Assembly: GCF_050717515.1 (NCBI RefSeq)
Contig: NZ_JBOITL010000021.1
Span: 130,392 to 194,391 of the forward strand
DNA from: Clostridium_AD sp050717515
GTDB taxonomy: Bacteria; Bacillota; Clostridia; Clostridiales; Clostridiaceae
Direction: 5' to 3'
DNA length: 64,000 bases
Position numbers and translations under genes: made by a program. The notes beneath the pieces were generated by a model. It worked only from the letters and a program-made list of their open reading frames with translations, was not told the DNA's origin and made no database searches. How positions within the stretch are numbered: position 1 is the stretch's first letter; the number at the start of each line of letters is the position of its first letter. Shown piece after piece: positions 51,893 through 61,197 of the stretch.

Positions 51893-52606
51893 TTATTGTG
51901 TTAAATATACAAAAGAAAACATCCTCCCTAGTTTGTTTTCACTATTTCTATAGGAATATAATTCATATTTTTTATTACAGGCAGTACAAGTATTGGTAGT
52001 AGTAATATTTTCTTCTTTAATTCCCTTTTGCAAAAGTTGTTCCAAAATACACTTTTCTAAATCCAATTTATTATTACTACTAATTTTAATATTACTATAA
52101 ATAGCTTCACTAGTAAACTCTTCTATAAGTTCCCTGCTAACTTCATAGCAGCAACCACCAATATGTGGACCAATGTATACCCTAATGTCCTTAGCCCTTG
52201 AGCCATAATTTTGTTCTAGTTTTTCAATAGTTTTACTTACGATTAATGCTTTTGTGCCTTTCCACCCACTATGTACTGAGGCTATTACTCTTTTTTTAGT
52301 GTCTACCAAAATTACTGGAACACAATCTGCTGTAAACACACCTATAGCTGTTTGAGTCCTATCTGTTATTAGTGCATCTCCATTATGTATATTTCCATCA
52401 AAATTTAAAATTATGTCACTGTGTATTTGATTTAAATAGCCAATAACTTTTAATTTATAATGTGCCTTAATTTTTTCTAAATTTAGTAACCCTTCCTCAG
52501 TATTTTTATTAAAGTCTAGCTCATCCTTTGCTGTAGAAAACAAAATCACTGCATTCTCATATTGGAACTTTATAAATTCATAATTATTAACAGTTTCAAT
52601 TTTCAT
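51893..52606 (-). CDS. pgeF: Polyphenol oxidase / purine nucleoside phosphorylase family (YfiH/PgeF, DUF152)
   Basis: 237 aa. ALITDRTQTAIGVFTADCVP, VHSGWKGT, YIGPHIGGCCYEV and the C-terminal YSYRNSENKLGRMFSFVYL define the family, with Cys and His zinc ligands. YlmD-type members act on purine nucleosides or edit cell-wall precursors. In clostridia it usually lies near sigE/ylmE or nrdR, as here. Confidence 0.88.
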   Translation of the reverse strand: MKIETVNNYEFIKFQYENAVILFSTAKDELDFNKNTEEGLLNLEKIKAHYKLKVIGYLNQIHSDIILNFDGNIHNGDALITDRTQTAIGVFTADCVPVILVDTKKRVIASVHSGWKGTKALIVSKTIEKLEQNYGSRAKDIRVYIGPHIGGCCYEVSRELIEEFTSEAIYSNIKISSNNKLDLEKCILEQLLQKGIKEENITTTNTCTACNKKYELYSYRNSENKLGRMFSFVYLTQ

Positions 52607-52663
52607 TAATTCACCTCATTTATAATACATACAATGTAAATATTTTAATTTTCAAAAACACAA

Positions 52664-52694
52664 AATGCCTAAGGGTATTTTTATTCCTTAGACA
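52664..52694 (-). terminator. Hairpin at the end of nrdR
   Basis: Minus strand TCTAAGG and CCTTAGGC arms with an A/T-rich loop, overlapping the stop codon region, then TTTTG. Confidence 0.4.
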
Positions 52695-53136
52695 TTAATT
52701 TTCTTATTTCTTCCATAAACGTATTTATATCTTTAAATTGCCTATAAACTGAAGCAAATCTCACATAAGAAACCTCATCTACATTTTTTAGTATACTCAT
52801 AATAATTTCTCCTATATAATCAGATTTTACTTCTGTAAGCATTTCATTATTCAACTGTTTTTCTACCTCATCACAAATGGCTTCAATTTGCATTCTTGAT
52901 ACTGGCCTCTTTTGACAGGCCTTCATAAGGCCATTTATTATTTTTGTTCTGTCAAAATATTCTCTATTAGAATCCTTTTTTATTACTAAAATAGGTATAT
53001 CATCCACTTTTTCATAAGTAGTATATCGCTTAAAACAACTCAGACACTCACGTCTTCTTCTAGTTGCAATATTATCCTCTGTTGATCTAGAATCAACTAC
53101 TTTACTTTCTTCACAGCTACAATATGGACACTTCAA
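52681..53136 (-). CDS. nrdR: Transcriptional regulator NrdR
   Basis: 151 aa. The N-terminal zinc ribbon CPYCSCEESKVVDSR with RRRRECLSCFKRYTTYE is followed by an ATP-cone domain (VIKKDSNREYFDRTKIINGLM). Represses ribonucleotide reductase genes when dATP is high. Its position with ymxH and sigE is conserved in clostridia. Confidence 0.95.
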   Translation of the reverse strand: MKCPYCSCEESKVVDSRSTEDNIATRRRRECLSCFKRYTTYEKVDDIPILVIKKDSNREYFDRTKIINGLMKACQKRPVSRMQIEAICDEVEKQLNNEMLTEVKSDYIGEIIMSILKNVDEVSYVRFASVYRQFKDINTFMEEIRKLMSKE

Positions 53137-53213
53137 TATTCTTCACGCCCTTTTCCTTCTTTAGTTAACAAATATACTAACATTATACACTTTTTCTTAT
53201 AAATTAAAAAGGT

Positions 53214-53268
53214 TAGGCACATAAAAACAAATAGCAAGTGCAATGACTTGTTATTTGTTTTTATGTGC
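53214..53268 (-). terminator. Long terminator after ymxH
   Basis: A near-perfect inverted repeat of about 24 bp (GGCACATAAAAACAAATA and complement), then TAACCTTTTTAATTT on the minus strand. Confidence 0.8.
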
Positions 53269-53272
53269 CACC

Positions 53273-53533
53273 TTATTCATTTTCTATATTTATATCACTT
53301 CCATCTACAAGAATAACGTCCACGCCAATTTTTTTCACCTTTTCCCAAGGTATCTCTATACTATTATTTTTATTGAACCAAGATGATTTTTGAGTTGGAA
53401 GTAATATTGAAATTATTCTATATTCTTCACAATTGACTTTTAGGTCTTTGATATATCCCATTTTAGAACCTGAATTTATATCTATAATTTCCATCTGTCT
53501 TAAGTTATTTATGGCAAACATTAAGCTATCCAC
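53273..53533 (-). CDS. ymxH: YlmC/YmxH family sporulation protein (PRC barrel)
   Basis: 86 aa. A PRC-barrel fold: INNLRQMEIIDINSGSKMGYIKDL and IPWEKVKKIGVDVILVDG. YmxH/YlmC-type proteins occur in spore formers and are expressed in the mother cell or forespore; precise role unknown. I choose the GTG at 53533 with GGGGGGAA eight bases upstream; the longer frame has no site. It directly follows sigE; sigG, which usually lies between, is not here. Confidence 0.85.
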   Translation of the reverse strand: MDSLMFAINNLRQMEIIDINSGSKMGYIKDLKVNCEEYRIISILLPTQKSSWFNKNNSIEIPWEKVKKIGVDVILVDGSDINIENE

Positions 53534-53786
53534 TTTATTCCCCCCCATAAGATTTGTAAAACACCTAGTCACGTGCACTAATCTATTTTTAAAAATGCCT
53601 TACACTTTATATTATTTATATTCATTAGTTATTAAAAATATTATTTATAATTAAAACATTTTAAAATTTCTTAGAATATGACATATGAAAATAGGAACTT
53701 TTAATCATAATTTAAAATTAGATTGCAAAAAGGTCCCACTTGGGAACCTTATACATAATGGTTTAATTTTTATACTAAAGAGAACC

Positions 53787-54494
53787 TTACACCATTTTAT
53801 TAATTTCTTTTTTTAATCTTTTTATAATTCTTTTTTCAAGTCTTGAAATATAAGATTGTGATATTCCAAGTATATCAGCCACTTCCTTTTGTGTTTTTTC
53901 TGTAGTTCCATTTAATCCAAATCTTAGTTGCACAATTTCTTTTTCTCTTGCACTTAAACGTTGCATAGCAAGCCAAAGTAATTGTTTATCTACATCATCT
54001 TCAATAATATTGTAAACCACATCATTCTCTGTGCCAAGAATGTCGGAAAGTAATAATTCATTACCATCCCAATCAACATTTAGAGGCTCATAAAAAGAAA
54101 TTTCCGTTTTAATTTTACTATTCCGCCTAAGATACATTAAAATTTCATTTTCAATACATCTTGAAGCGTATGTAGCTAGCTTGATTTTTTTTTCAGGGTC
54201 AAAAGTATTAACTGCTTTGATAAGCCCTATGGTTCCTACAGAAATTAAGTCTTCAACATTTACACCTGTATTTTCAAACTTCCTAGCTATATATACTACT
54301 AGTCTTAAATTTCTTTCGATTAAGGTGGCTCTCACCTTTTTATCTCCTGTATCTAATCTGACTACTAGTTCATCCTCTTCATCCTTAGTTAAAGGAGGCG
54401 GTAGTGCATCATTCCCCCCTATATAAAACAAATTTTTTGAAAATACTTTGAACTTAACAATCAACTTGTTTAACACTACTTTAAAATTAAACAT
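53787..54494 (-). CDS. sigE: RNA polymerase sigma factor SigE (pro-sigma E)
   Basis: 235 aa. Sigma-70 regions 2 and 4 are complete: LVVYIARKFENTGVNVEDLISVG, TYASRCIENEILMYLRR, and region 4.2 KEVADILGISQSYISRLEKR. The first 30 residues are the hydrophobic/basic pro-sequence (FKVVLNKLIVKFKVFSKNLF) cleaved by SpoIIGA. Controls mother-cell genes. It lies 50 bases after spoIIGA. Confidence 0.95.
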   Translation of the reverse strand: MFNFKVVLNKLIVKFKVFSKNLFYIGGNDALPPPLTKDEEDELVVRLDTGDKKVRATLIERNLRLVVYIARKFENTGVNVEDLISVGTIGLIKAVNTFDPEKKIKLATYASRCIENEILMYLRRNSKIKTEISFYEPLNVDWDGNELLLSDILGTENDVVYNIIEDDVDKQLLWLAMQRLSAREKEIVQLRFGLNGTTEKTQKEVADILGISQSYISRLEKRIIKRLKKEINKMV

Positions 54495-54545
54495 AATGTC
54501 CTCCTCTTTCTATTATTTGTAAACAATGATTATTGTTATATGAAC

Positions 54546-55355
54546 CTATAAACTGAGTATACCTCTAGACATAAGCCCGTTATAATCATTATCTTTGCTT
54601 AATTTATACTCGCAAAAGGCTATAATTACATCTCTTGTTTCAATGTTTTTTTTATCAATATGAATATTAATATACTCTGGTTTAAACCCTACAAGCCTAC
54701 CCTTTGTACCATTAAGTACAGTATATGGAATGTAATAAGTATTGTTTTTTTTCAGCATTACCTCACTTAAAATATCCCTTTCAACAATTAACACTGGCAA
54801 ATTAGTAGCAGGCTCCCGAAGCTCATTTCCTGTATCTAAAAATGCCACAATAGTTTTTTTATAACTTTTATTAACTATATCAACAGTGTATATAAGTGTT
54901 AATATTTTTTTTCTATCCCCTATAAAAATTATGATCCTGTATATCAATATATAAATTATCATTACTGAAAGAAGTAATTTTTCATAAGGAAAATTTATTA
55001 TAATTATATTAAATGACATATTATCACTATTACTTATTTGAATAAATAAACACATCCCAGCTAAAAGAATTGAATATAATATAAATACTAAACAAGCCTT
55101 AATGTTGAATAAAAATTTTTTTTCTCTAAAAACAATTAAAATCATTGCAATGACTATTAATATTTTAAAAGGTATATATGACAAGTATTTAAGCTTTGGG
55201 TACACTACTGTTAAAACATATAAGCTACCCACAAAACTTGATAGGCACATCCACATAAGATTTACTCTTTTTCTTAATGTTTGAACAGTAACATGCAATA
55301 TGAATAGATTAACTATAAAATTTACTAATATAAGAACATCTACATATACTATCAC
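54546..55355 (-). CDS. spoIIGA: Sigma-E processing peptidase SpoIIGA
   Basis: 269 aa. Five membrane segments in the first 150 residues, then an aspartic-protease-like half with DTGN in FLDTGNELREPATNLPVL. Cleaves pro-SigE at the septum. The GTG at 55355 has AAAGGAGG eight bases upstream, and the protein then starts MIVYVDVLILVNF as in the family. Confidence 0.92.
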   Translation of the reverse strand: MIVYVDVLILVNFIVNLFILHVTVQTLRKRVNLMWMCLSSFVGSLYVLTVVYPKLKYLSYIPFKILIVIAMILIVFREKKFLFNIKACLVFILYSILLAGMCLFIQISNSDNMSFNIIIINFPYEKLLLSVMIIYILIYRIIIFIGDRKKILTLIYTVDIVNKSYKKTIVAFLDTGNELREPATNLPVLIVERDILSEVMLKKNNTYYIPYTVLNGTKGRLVGFKPEYINIHIDKKNIETRDVIIAFCEYKLSKDNDYNGLMSRGILSL

Positions 55356-55377
55356 TCGTCCTTCCTCCTTTAAAAAC

Positions 55378-55410
55378 ATTATATAACTTATACAATCAAA
55401 ATTTTGTCAT
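55378..55410 (-). promoter_or_regulatory. Spo0A-type promoter of spoIIGA-sigE
   Basis: Minus strand ATGACA (55410-55405), 21 bases, TATAAT (55383-55378). The long spacer and a TGACAAA box (6 of 7 to TGNCGAA) overlapping the -35 are the hallmark of Bacillus spoIIG. Confidence 0.55.
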
Positions 55411-55483
55411 TTTTTACCACATTTATAAATTTTATTCTTTTATAAACCGTCATCAATTCCCATATTTTGTTTCAAACGCAAAT

Positions 55484-55510
55484 AAAGCGCCTTTCGGCAC
55501 TTTATTATTT
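55484..55510 (-). terminator. Terminator after ftsZ
   Basis: Minus strand AAAGTGCC-GAAA-GGCGCTTT then ATTTG; stem of eight with a GNRA loop. Confidence 0.7.
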
Positions 55511-55541
55511 GTTAATTAAATTTAAATAAATCACAAGCCAG

Positions 55542-55568
55542 TAGACTTGTCTATTCTAGACTAGTCTA
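55542..55568. repeat. Twin 12-bp palindromes after ftsZ
   Basis: TAGACTTGTCTA (55542-55553) and TAGACTAGTCTA (55557-55568), 15 bases apart. No T-run follows, so they look like operator sites rather than a terminator. Confidence 0.5.
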
Positions 55569-55584
55569 TTTAATAAAATATAGT

Positions 55585-56676
55585 TTACTTACTTTGTCTT
55601 CTTAAAAAAGCTGGAATTTCCAAATCAGAACTTTCATAATCTTTAGTATAGGCAGCTTCTTCGATAGGTTTAACAAATTCTTTTTCTTTAGTCTTTGGTA
55701 CAGTTTTATTTTTTAAGATTTGTTCATTTTCAAAGCCAGTTGCTATAACTGTTATTCTTATTTCATCTTTTAGATTTTCATCTATAACTGCACCAAATAT
55801 AATATTAGCATCTGGATCTGCAGCTCCTTGAACAATTTCCGCAGCTTCATTTATTTCAAGGAGTCCTAAATCAGTTCCACCAGTAATATTTAAAAGTACA
55901 CCAGTAGCACCAACTATAGAAGTTTCGAGTAATGGGCTTGAAATAGCTTGCTTTGCTGCTTCTTGGGATCTATTATCACCTGAGGCTCTACCAACACCCA
56001 TATGTGCAAGACCTTTTGCAAGCATAATTGTTCTTACATCTGCAAAATCTAGATTTACAAGACCGGGTATAGTAATTAAGTCAGATATACCTTGTATACC
56101 TTGTCTTAAAACATCATCTGCCATTTTGAAAGAGTCCATCAATGTAGTTTTCTTATCTACCATGGTTAATAATCTTTCATTTGGAATTGTCACCAAAGTA
56201 TCTACCGTTTCTTTAAGAGTTTTTATTCCTATTTCAGCATTAATCATTCTTTTTCTGCCCTCAAAAGGAAATGGCTTTGTTACAACTCCTACAGTCAGTA
56301 TTCCCATAGATTTAGCAATTTCTGCAACCACAGGTGCAGCTCCAGTACCAGTACCGCCCCCCATACCTGCAGTAATAAACACCATATCTGCGCCTTTTAT
56401 AGCTTGGGATATCTCATCTCTGCTTTCTTCTGCTGCTTTCATACCAATCTCTGGATTGGCTCCTGCTCCTAGCCCCTTAGTTAGTTTATCTCCAATTTGA
56501 ATTTTTTGTACCGCCTGAGAAAGAATTAAAGCTTGTTTATCTGTATTTATAGCTATAAACTCTACGTTTTTAAGTCCCTCCATAATCATTCTGTTTATAG
56601 CGTTATTTCCTCCGCCACCACACCCAATTACTTTTATCTGAGCAAATTCTTGAACATCAACATCAAAATCTAGCAC
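55585..56676 (-). CDS. ftsZ: Cell division protein FtsZ
   Basis: 363 aa. Tubulin-like GTPase: FIAINTDKQAL, the G-box GGGTGTGAAPVVAEIA and NLDFADVRTIM. The C-terminal peptide SDLEIPAFLRRQSK is the usual hook for FtsA and SepF. 15 bases separate its start from the ftsA stop. Confidence 0.97.
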   Translation of the reverse strand: MLDFDVDVQEFAQIKVIGCGGGGNNAINRMIMEGLKNVEFIAINTDKQALILSQAVQKIQIGDKLTKGLGAGANPEIGMKAAEESRDEISQAIKGADMVFITAGMGGGTGTGAAPVVAEIAKSMGILTVGVVTKPFPFEGRKRMINAEIGIKTLKETVDTLVTIPNERLLTMVDKKTTLMDSFKMADDVLRQGIQGISDLITIPGLVNLDFADVRTIMLAKGLAHMGVGRASGDNRSQEAAKQAISSPLLETSIVGATGVLLNITGGTDLGLLEINEAAEIVQGAADPDANIIFGAVIDENLKDEIRITVIATGFENEQILKNKTVPKTKEKEFVKPIEEAAYTKDYESSDLEIPAFLRRQSK

Positions 56677-56691
56677 AACACTACCTCCTTA

Positions 56692-57933
56692 TTAGAAAAA
56701 GTCTGCAAAAAACCCTTTGATTTTTGCTGCAAAATCGTTTTTCCCACTTTTATTTTGTTTTTTTGACCATTTACTTTCATCTATTTCTTCAGAAAAACTG
56801 TTGCTAGTTTTAAGATTATTAACAGCTTGTACAACTATTCCAACTGCTGTAACATATATAGGGCTAGCCGCTCCCACATAATCTGGAGAACCTATTCTCA
56901 CTGACTTATTGAATATCTCTTTACTTAACTCAGTGGTGCCTCTAAATAAAGAGATACCTCCACCAACTATAACTACACCAGAAATTTCTTTATAAAATCC
57001 ACTATTTAATAAGTTGCTTTTAATTAAATTTAATAATTCTTCTACTCTAGCCTCAATTATATCAATTAATAAGTTATTATCAATATCCGTAAAATTATCA
57101 TAAGAATCTTTAACTCTGATTTTCTCTACATCGGTTTCTTTACCTTTAACTAAACTTCCATATTTAAGCTTTAATCTTTCACCTTCGCTAAATGGAACCT
57201 TAAGACAAACCGCTATATCATTGGTTATGTTATTTCCACCTAATTGAAGAATAGAAGTATATTTTAATTTTGAACCCTTGTATATTGAGATATCAATGGT
57301 CTCTGCTCCAACATCTACGATTGCTATACCCATATCTTTCTCTTCTCTTCGTAGCACAGCTTCTGAAATAGCTGATGGTTGAAGTACTATCCCATTAACT
57401 TTAATTCCAGCACGTTTCACACTTTTCAACAAATTACTAACTACGGTAGATTGTGCCATGACTACTTGTGCTTCAACTTCTAGTCTTACTCCACTCATTC
57501 CTATTGGGTCTTTGATATTGTCATATCCATCAACAATATATTGTTCAGGTTCAACCCCAACTATTTCTTTATCGGATGGAACTGATATAAGTTTAGCCGC
57601 TTCAATTACTCTGTCCACATCAGATTGTTTAACTTCTCTGTCTTCAGAAGATATTGCAATCATTCCAGTATTTCTTACTAGTTCACAAATTCCTCCAGGT
57701 AGTGATATATATCCTTCACTTATTTGTATATCTGTCATACGCTCTAATTGTGTGATACATTGCTTTATAGCTTCAGCTGTACTATCAATATCAATTACAA
57801 CTGATTTATTTAAACCACTACATACCACTGATGTAATGCCTATAATCTGAAGTTTTCCATTGCTAGCAATCTTACCAACTGCTCCGCATATTTTCGATGA
57901 CCCTAAATCGATTCCTACTATATGTTCATTCAT
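56692..57933 (-). CDS. ftsA: Cell division protein FtsA
   Basis: 413 aa. Actin-like fold: VGIDLGSSKICGAVG, GIAIVDVGAETIDISIY and VVIVGGGISLFRG. The C-terminal amphipathic membrane anchor is KIKGFFADFF. It tethers FtsZ to the membrane. GAGGGGGG precedes the ATG. Confidence 0.95.
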   Translation of the reverse strand: MNEHIVGIDLGSSKICGAVGKIASNGKLQIIGITSVVCSGLNKSVVIDIDSTAEAIKQCITQLERMTDIQISEGYISLPGGICELVRNTGMIAISSEDREVKQSDVDRVIEAAKLISVPSDKEIVGVEPEQYIVDGYDNIKDPIGMSGVRLEVEAQVVMAQSTVVSNLLKSVKRAGIKVNGIVLQPSAISEAVLRREEKDMGIAIVDVGAETIDISIYKGSKLKYTSILQLGGNNITNDIAVCLKVPFSEGERLKLKYGSLVKGKETDVEKIRVKDSYDNFTDIDNNLLIDIIEARVEELLNLIKSNLLNSGFYKEISGVVIVGGGISLFRGTTELSKEIFNKSVRIGSPDYVGAASPIYVTAVGIVVQAVNNLKTSNSFSEEIDESKWSKKQNKSGKNDFAAKIKGFFADFF

Positions 57934-58455
57934 TAAGTTTATCCCCCCTCATAAGAGAAACCTCAAGTGTATATATTCAACAAAAAAATAAATTTTCCTC
58001 TTATTTAAATGAATTTTTTATAATATTTATTATAAATTTAAATACAATTAAAGTCGCTTGCTTTTTTTCCTATTTCTGTAGAAGTATGTAAACTTAATTT
58101 AGAATTAGTAAACTATAACTATAATTATAATAATAATTATAATTATAATGTTAAAAAGTTAACTTTTCTTCTAGGCTTAGTATAATAGCAATATATAAAA
58201 AAAGCAATATTATATTACTCAGGTAACTTTATCCATTTAATATAGGATTTAATCATAACCTTTGATGCTGCAGTATTAACGACTTTGAAAGATATCTAGA
58301 CCGCCACCGAAGTTTTTTCTTTGTTATAATATGTATCTTCCGATTATAGAAGGGGGATACTTTTCTTCTGAAATGTCATTAAAATTTAGCTTTAAAATAA
58401 AAATAAAGCTAAAAGCTATAATTACTCTATGCTTTTAGCTCAATTTAATTATTGA
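57934..58455. other. Gene-free stretch between pilT and ftsA
   Basis: 520 bases without a supported reading frame; contains the putative RNA element B and its hairpin, plus AT-rich DNA with a run of ATTATA repeats around 58112-58150. Confidence 0.6.
58257..58376 (+). ncRNA. Putative structured RNA element, copy B, with terminator-like hairpin
   Basis: Plus strand AACCTTTGATGC pairs with CACCGAAGTT around a loop containing TATTAACGA; then TTTTTTCTTTG. A second hairpin (GTATCTTCC / GGGGGATAC with G-U pairs, 58332-58360) is followed by TTTTCTTC. Motif order matches copy A. It reads against the flanking genes, so it would be an independent small RNA. Confidence 0.45.
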
Positions 58456-59511
58456 CTAAAGTGATAGCATTCTTAACATCATTTCATTGTCTACTGAGTA
58501 CGTCATCGCTTCATCCTTTGATATAATGCCTTTTTTATATAAATCTGCAATGGACATGTCCATAGTTTTCATACCATATTTCCCACCAGTTTGAACACAA
58601 GACTGTAATTGATGTGTTTTACCTTCCCTTATAAGGTTTTGGATTGCTGGAGTTGATATCATTATCTCAAGGGCCGCCACTCTTCCTTTTTCATTAACTT
58701 TAGGTAGTAATTGCTGAGATACTATTCCTTGCATTACTGCAGCTAACTGGACTTTAATTTGTTGCTGCTGATGTGGAGGAAATACATCCACTATTCTATC
58801 TACTGTTTTTGCCGCACCTATAGTATGTAGCGTAGAGAAAACCAAATGTCCTGTTTCAGCTGCGGTAATAGCAATAGAAATTGTTTCAAGATCTCTCATT
58901 TCGCCTACTAATATAACATCTGGATCTTCTCTAAGGATAGCTCTTAAAGCATTTTTATAATTTTTACTGTCTTTTCCAATTTCTCTTTGATTAATGATGG
59001 ATTTATTATGTTTATGCAAATACTCAATAGGATCCTCTAATGTTATAATATTACATGCTCTAGTAGAATTAATTTCATTAACCATAGCAGCTAGTGTGGT
59101 GCTTTTACCACTGCCTGTAGGTCCTGTTACTAAAACTAACCCTCTTTGCTTTGTGGTAAGGGCGCGAACAACCTCTGGAAAATCAAGTTGTTTAAGTGTA
59201 GGTATTTTTAGCGCAACTACTCTAATAGCTATAGTGTCGCTTCCCCTTTGCTTATAAACATTAACTCTAAACCTTCCAAGTCCTCCAATAGAGTAAGAGG
59301 TATCAATTTCTCCATTTTCATAGTATTCTTCATAAGAATCTTGCAAAATTTCCCTTGAGTATTTTTCAGTATCTGATGGAGTTAATTTATCTTTCCCTAC
59401 TTGTATTAGATGTCCATTAACTCTAATAATTGGCACGGAACCAACTGTTAAGTGCAAATCTGATGCATTTTGTTCCGTAGTTTTCTCTAGCAATTCACTA
59501 AGTGATATCAT
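58456..59511 (-). CDS. pilT: PilT-type twitching ATPase
   Basis: 351 aa. GspE/PilT ATPase: Walker A GPTGSGKSTTL near 128, Asp box ITLEDPIEYLH, Walker B REDPDVILVGEMRD and His box TLHTIGAAKTVDRI. It powers pilus retraction or gliding. The ATG at 59511 overlaps the aroE stop; ORF frames upstream lack a site. No pilus genes adjoin it. Confidence 0.92.
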   Translation of the reverse strand: MISLSELLEKTTEQNASDLHLTVGSVPIIRVNGHLIQVGKDKLTPSDTEKYSREILQDSYEEYYENGEIDTSYSIGGLGRFRVNVYKQRGSDTIAIRVVALKIPTLKQLDFPEVVRALTTKQRGLVLVTGPTGSGKSTTLAAMVNEINSTRACNIITLEDPIEYLHKHNKSIINQREIGKDSKNYKNALRAILREDPDVILVGEMRDLETISIAITAAETGHLVFSTLHTIGAAKTVDRIVDVFPPHQQQQIKVQLAAVMQGIVSQQLLPKVNEKGRVAALEIMISTPAIQNLIREGKTHQLQSCVQTGGKYGMKTMDMSIADLYKKGIISKDEAMTYSVDNEMMLRMLSL

Positions 59512-60290
59512 TATTTTTCCCCCTGTTCTTTTAATGAAGCTTTCCAAATATCTATTGCAAAATGGGCTTGAAATTTAAGCATATTGTTGCCATTTATAAT
59601 CTTTGCTCCATTTTCTTCACCTTGCTTTAAAAACAATGTTTTCTCGGGTATATAGTTTAAATCGTATAATATATTTTTTTCTGAAGTATTTTCTAGTTTT
59701 AATGTCAATTTCTCAAGATAATTTATTCCACCTAGCGGTGTACAATTTACAATTATATTGTAGTTGTTGCAATCTATAACCGAATTAAATTCTACAAAAT
59801 TATCCATTTCAGAAAATTTACGTATAATTTTACACTTGTCTCTTCCTGTAATATCTATACATTCTATTCCCAAATCTTTAAGTGCAAAAAATACGCTTTT
59901 TGCCGCTCCTCCATTTCCAATAATTAGCGCTCTACCATTTAGAGAATTAATCCCCTCTACTTGTAAGCTTTTAATAAAACCTAAATAATCTGTATTGTAT
60001 CCAATAAGCTTATTATTTCTTAATACGACTGTATTAACCGCTCCTATATCTTTTGCTGGATACATAACCTTGTCTAGGAAATTAATAATATGCTCTTTAT
60101 AAGGTATAGTTACATTAAATCCTATTATATTATTATCATCTAAACTTTCAATAAAATAAGGTATTTCATTCTTTTGTAAATCAAATAACTTATAATTAAA
60201 ATCATATCCATTTAGTCTATAATACTCATTATGAACTTTCGGTGAACGAGAATATTGTATATTGTTTCCTAATAATCCAGTATATTTCAA
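59511..60290 (-). CDS. aroE: Shikimate dehydrogenase
   Basis: 259 aa. Substrate-site motif SRSPKVHNEYYRLN near the start, NVTIPYKEHI with catalytic Lys, NTDYLGF, and NADP motif GNGGAAKSVFFAL. It reduces 3-dehydroshikimate for aromatic amino acids. TTG start at 60290 with GGAGATGA upstream. TAATG overlap with pilT suggests co-transcription. Confidence 0.93.
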   Translation of the reverse strand: MKYTGLLGNNIQYSRSPKVHNEYYRLNGYDFNYKLFDLQKNEIPYFIESLDDNNIIGFNVTIPYKEHIINFLDKVMYPAKDIGAVNTVVLRNNKLIGYNTDYLGFIKSLQVEGINSLNGRALIIGNGGAAKSVFFALKDLGIECIDITGRDKCKIIRKFSEMDNFVEFNSVIDCNNYNIIVNCTPLGGINYLEKLTLKLENTSEKNILYDLNYIPEKTLFLKQGEENGAKIINGNNMLKFQAHFAIDIWKASLKEQGEK

Positions 60291-60381
60291 TTTATCATCT
60301 CCAAGTTATAATACGGACAATTTATAATATTCGACAGAATTATAAAATTCTCCTTTTTTTATTTTTTTCTATTCTCTATAA

Positions 60382-61107
60382 CTATTTATTAGAACAATTG
60401 AGTCTAGGTTTATTAGTACTATTTAATTCCCTATAAAGTTTCTTCAATGCTCTTTTTTCAATCCTAGATACATAAGACCTAGAAATTCCCAGAATTAATG
60501 CAATTTCTCTTTGAGTTCGAGGATTTCCATCAAGTAATCCATAACGCATCTGAATTATTATTTTTTCTCTATCCATTAAAGCTAAGTTTATCTTACTATA
60601 AAGCTTTTTAATTTGTATTTTATTTTCTACAATCTCAATAATAGAATCTTCATCACTACTTAATACATCCATAAGAGATATTTCATTTCCCTCTTTATCA
60701 ATTCCAATAGGGTCCTGCAAATACACTTCACCTTTTGTTTTTTTATTATTGCGAATAAGCATGAGTATCTCATTTTCTATGCACCTTGCAGCATAGGTAG
60801 CAAGCCTTGTTCCTTTACTTGTATCAAAGGAATCAATGGCTTTAATTAATCCCACAGTTCCAATTGATATTAAATCATCTACGTCCTTTCCTGGATAGGA
60901 ATATTTTTTTACTATATGGGCAACTAGTCTTAAATTTCGTTCAACTAATGTACTTTTTGCTAGTAAATCGCCTTGTTTTAACTTTGTTAAATAGCATTTT
61001 TCTTCTTCTTCACTTAATGGTTGGGGAAATGAACTACTACCAGTAATATAAGCAGTTAAAAATGTAACATTTCCAATCATATCTAATAAACAATTCATGA
61101 AAAACAC
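60382..61107 (-). CDS. sigK: RNA polymerase sigma factor SigK (pro-sigma K)
   Basis: 241 aa, intact and not interrupted by a skin element. Regions 2 and 4 are complete (LRLVAHIVKKYSYPGKDVDD, RTQREIALILGISRSYVSRI). The N-terminal hydrophobic 20 residues before SSSFPQPLSEEEEKCYL correspond to the Bacillus pro-sequence, so processing by SpoIVFB-type protease is expected. The start is GTG at 61107 with AGGAGG upstream. Controls late mother-cell genes; in some clostridia it also acts early. Confidence 0.93.
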   Translation of the reverse strand: MFFMNCLLDMIGNVTFLTAYITGSSSFPQPLSEEEEKCYLTKLKQGDLLAKSTLVERNLRLVAHIVKKYSYPGKDVDDLISIGTVGLIKAIDSFDTSKGTRLATYAARCIENEILMLIRNNKKTKGEVYLQDPIGIDKEGNEISLMDVLSSDEDSIIEIVENKIQIKKLYSKINLALMDREKIIIQMRYGLLDGNPRTQREIALILGISRSYVSRIEKRALKKLYRELNSTNKPRLNCSNK

Positions 61108-61197
61108 GGAGGTTCCTCCTAATAGTGCTTATTAATATAATATTCAAGGAACATCGATTTGTTTCCTATTTTACTTTATTTTTTCCGCAAGGTCTAT

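Noticed and set aside
60382..61107. skin-type interruption of sigK
   Set aside because: The reading frame is continuous from pro-sequence to region 4.
61095..61130. Hairpin hiding the sigK ribosome site
   Set aside because: GGAGGAACCTCC can form only about four pairs with a 4-base loop; too weak to claim.
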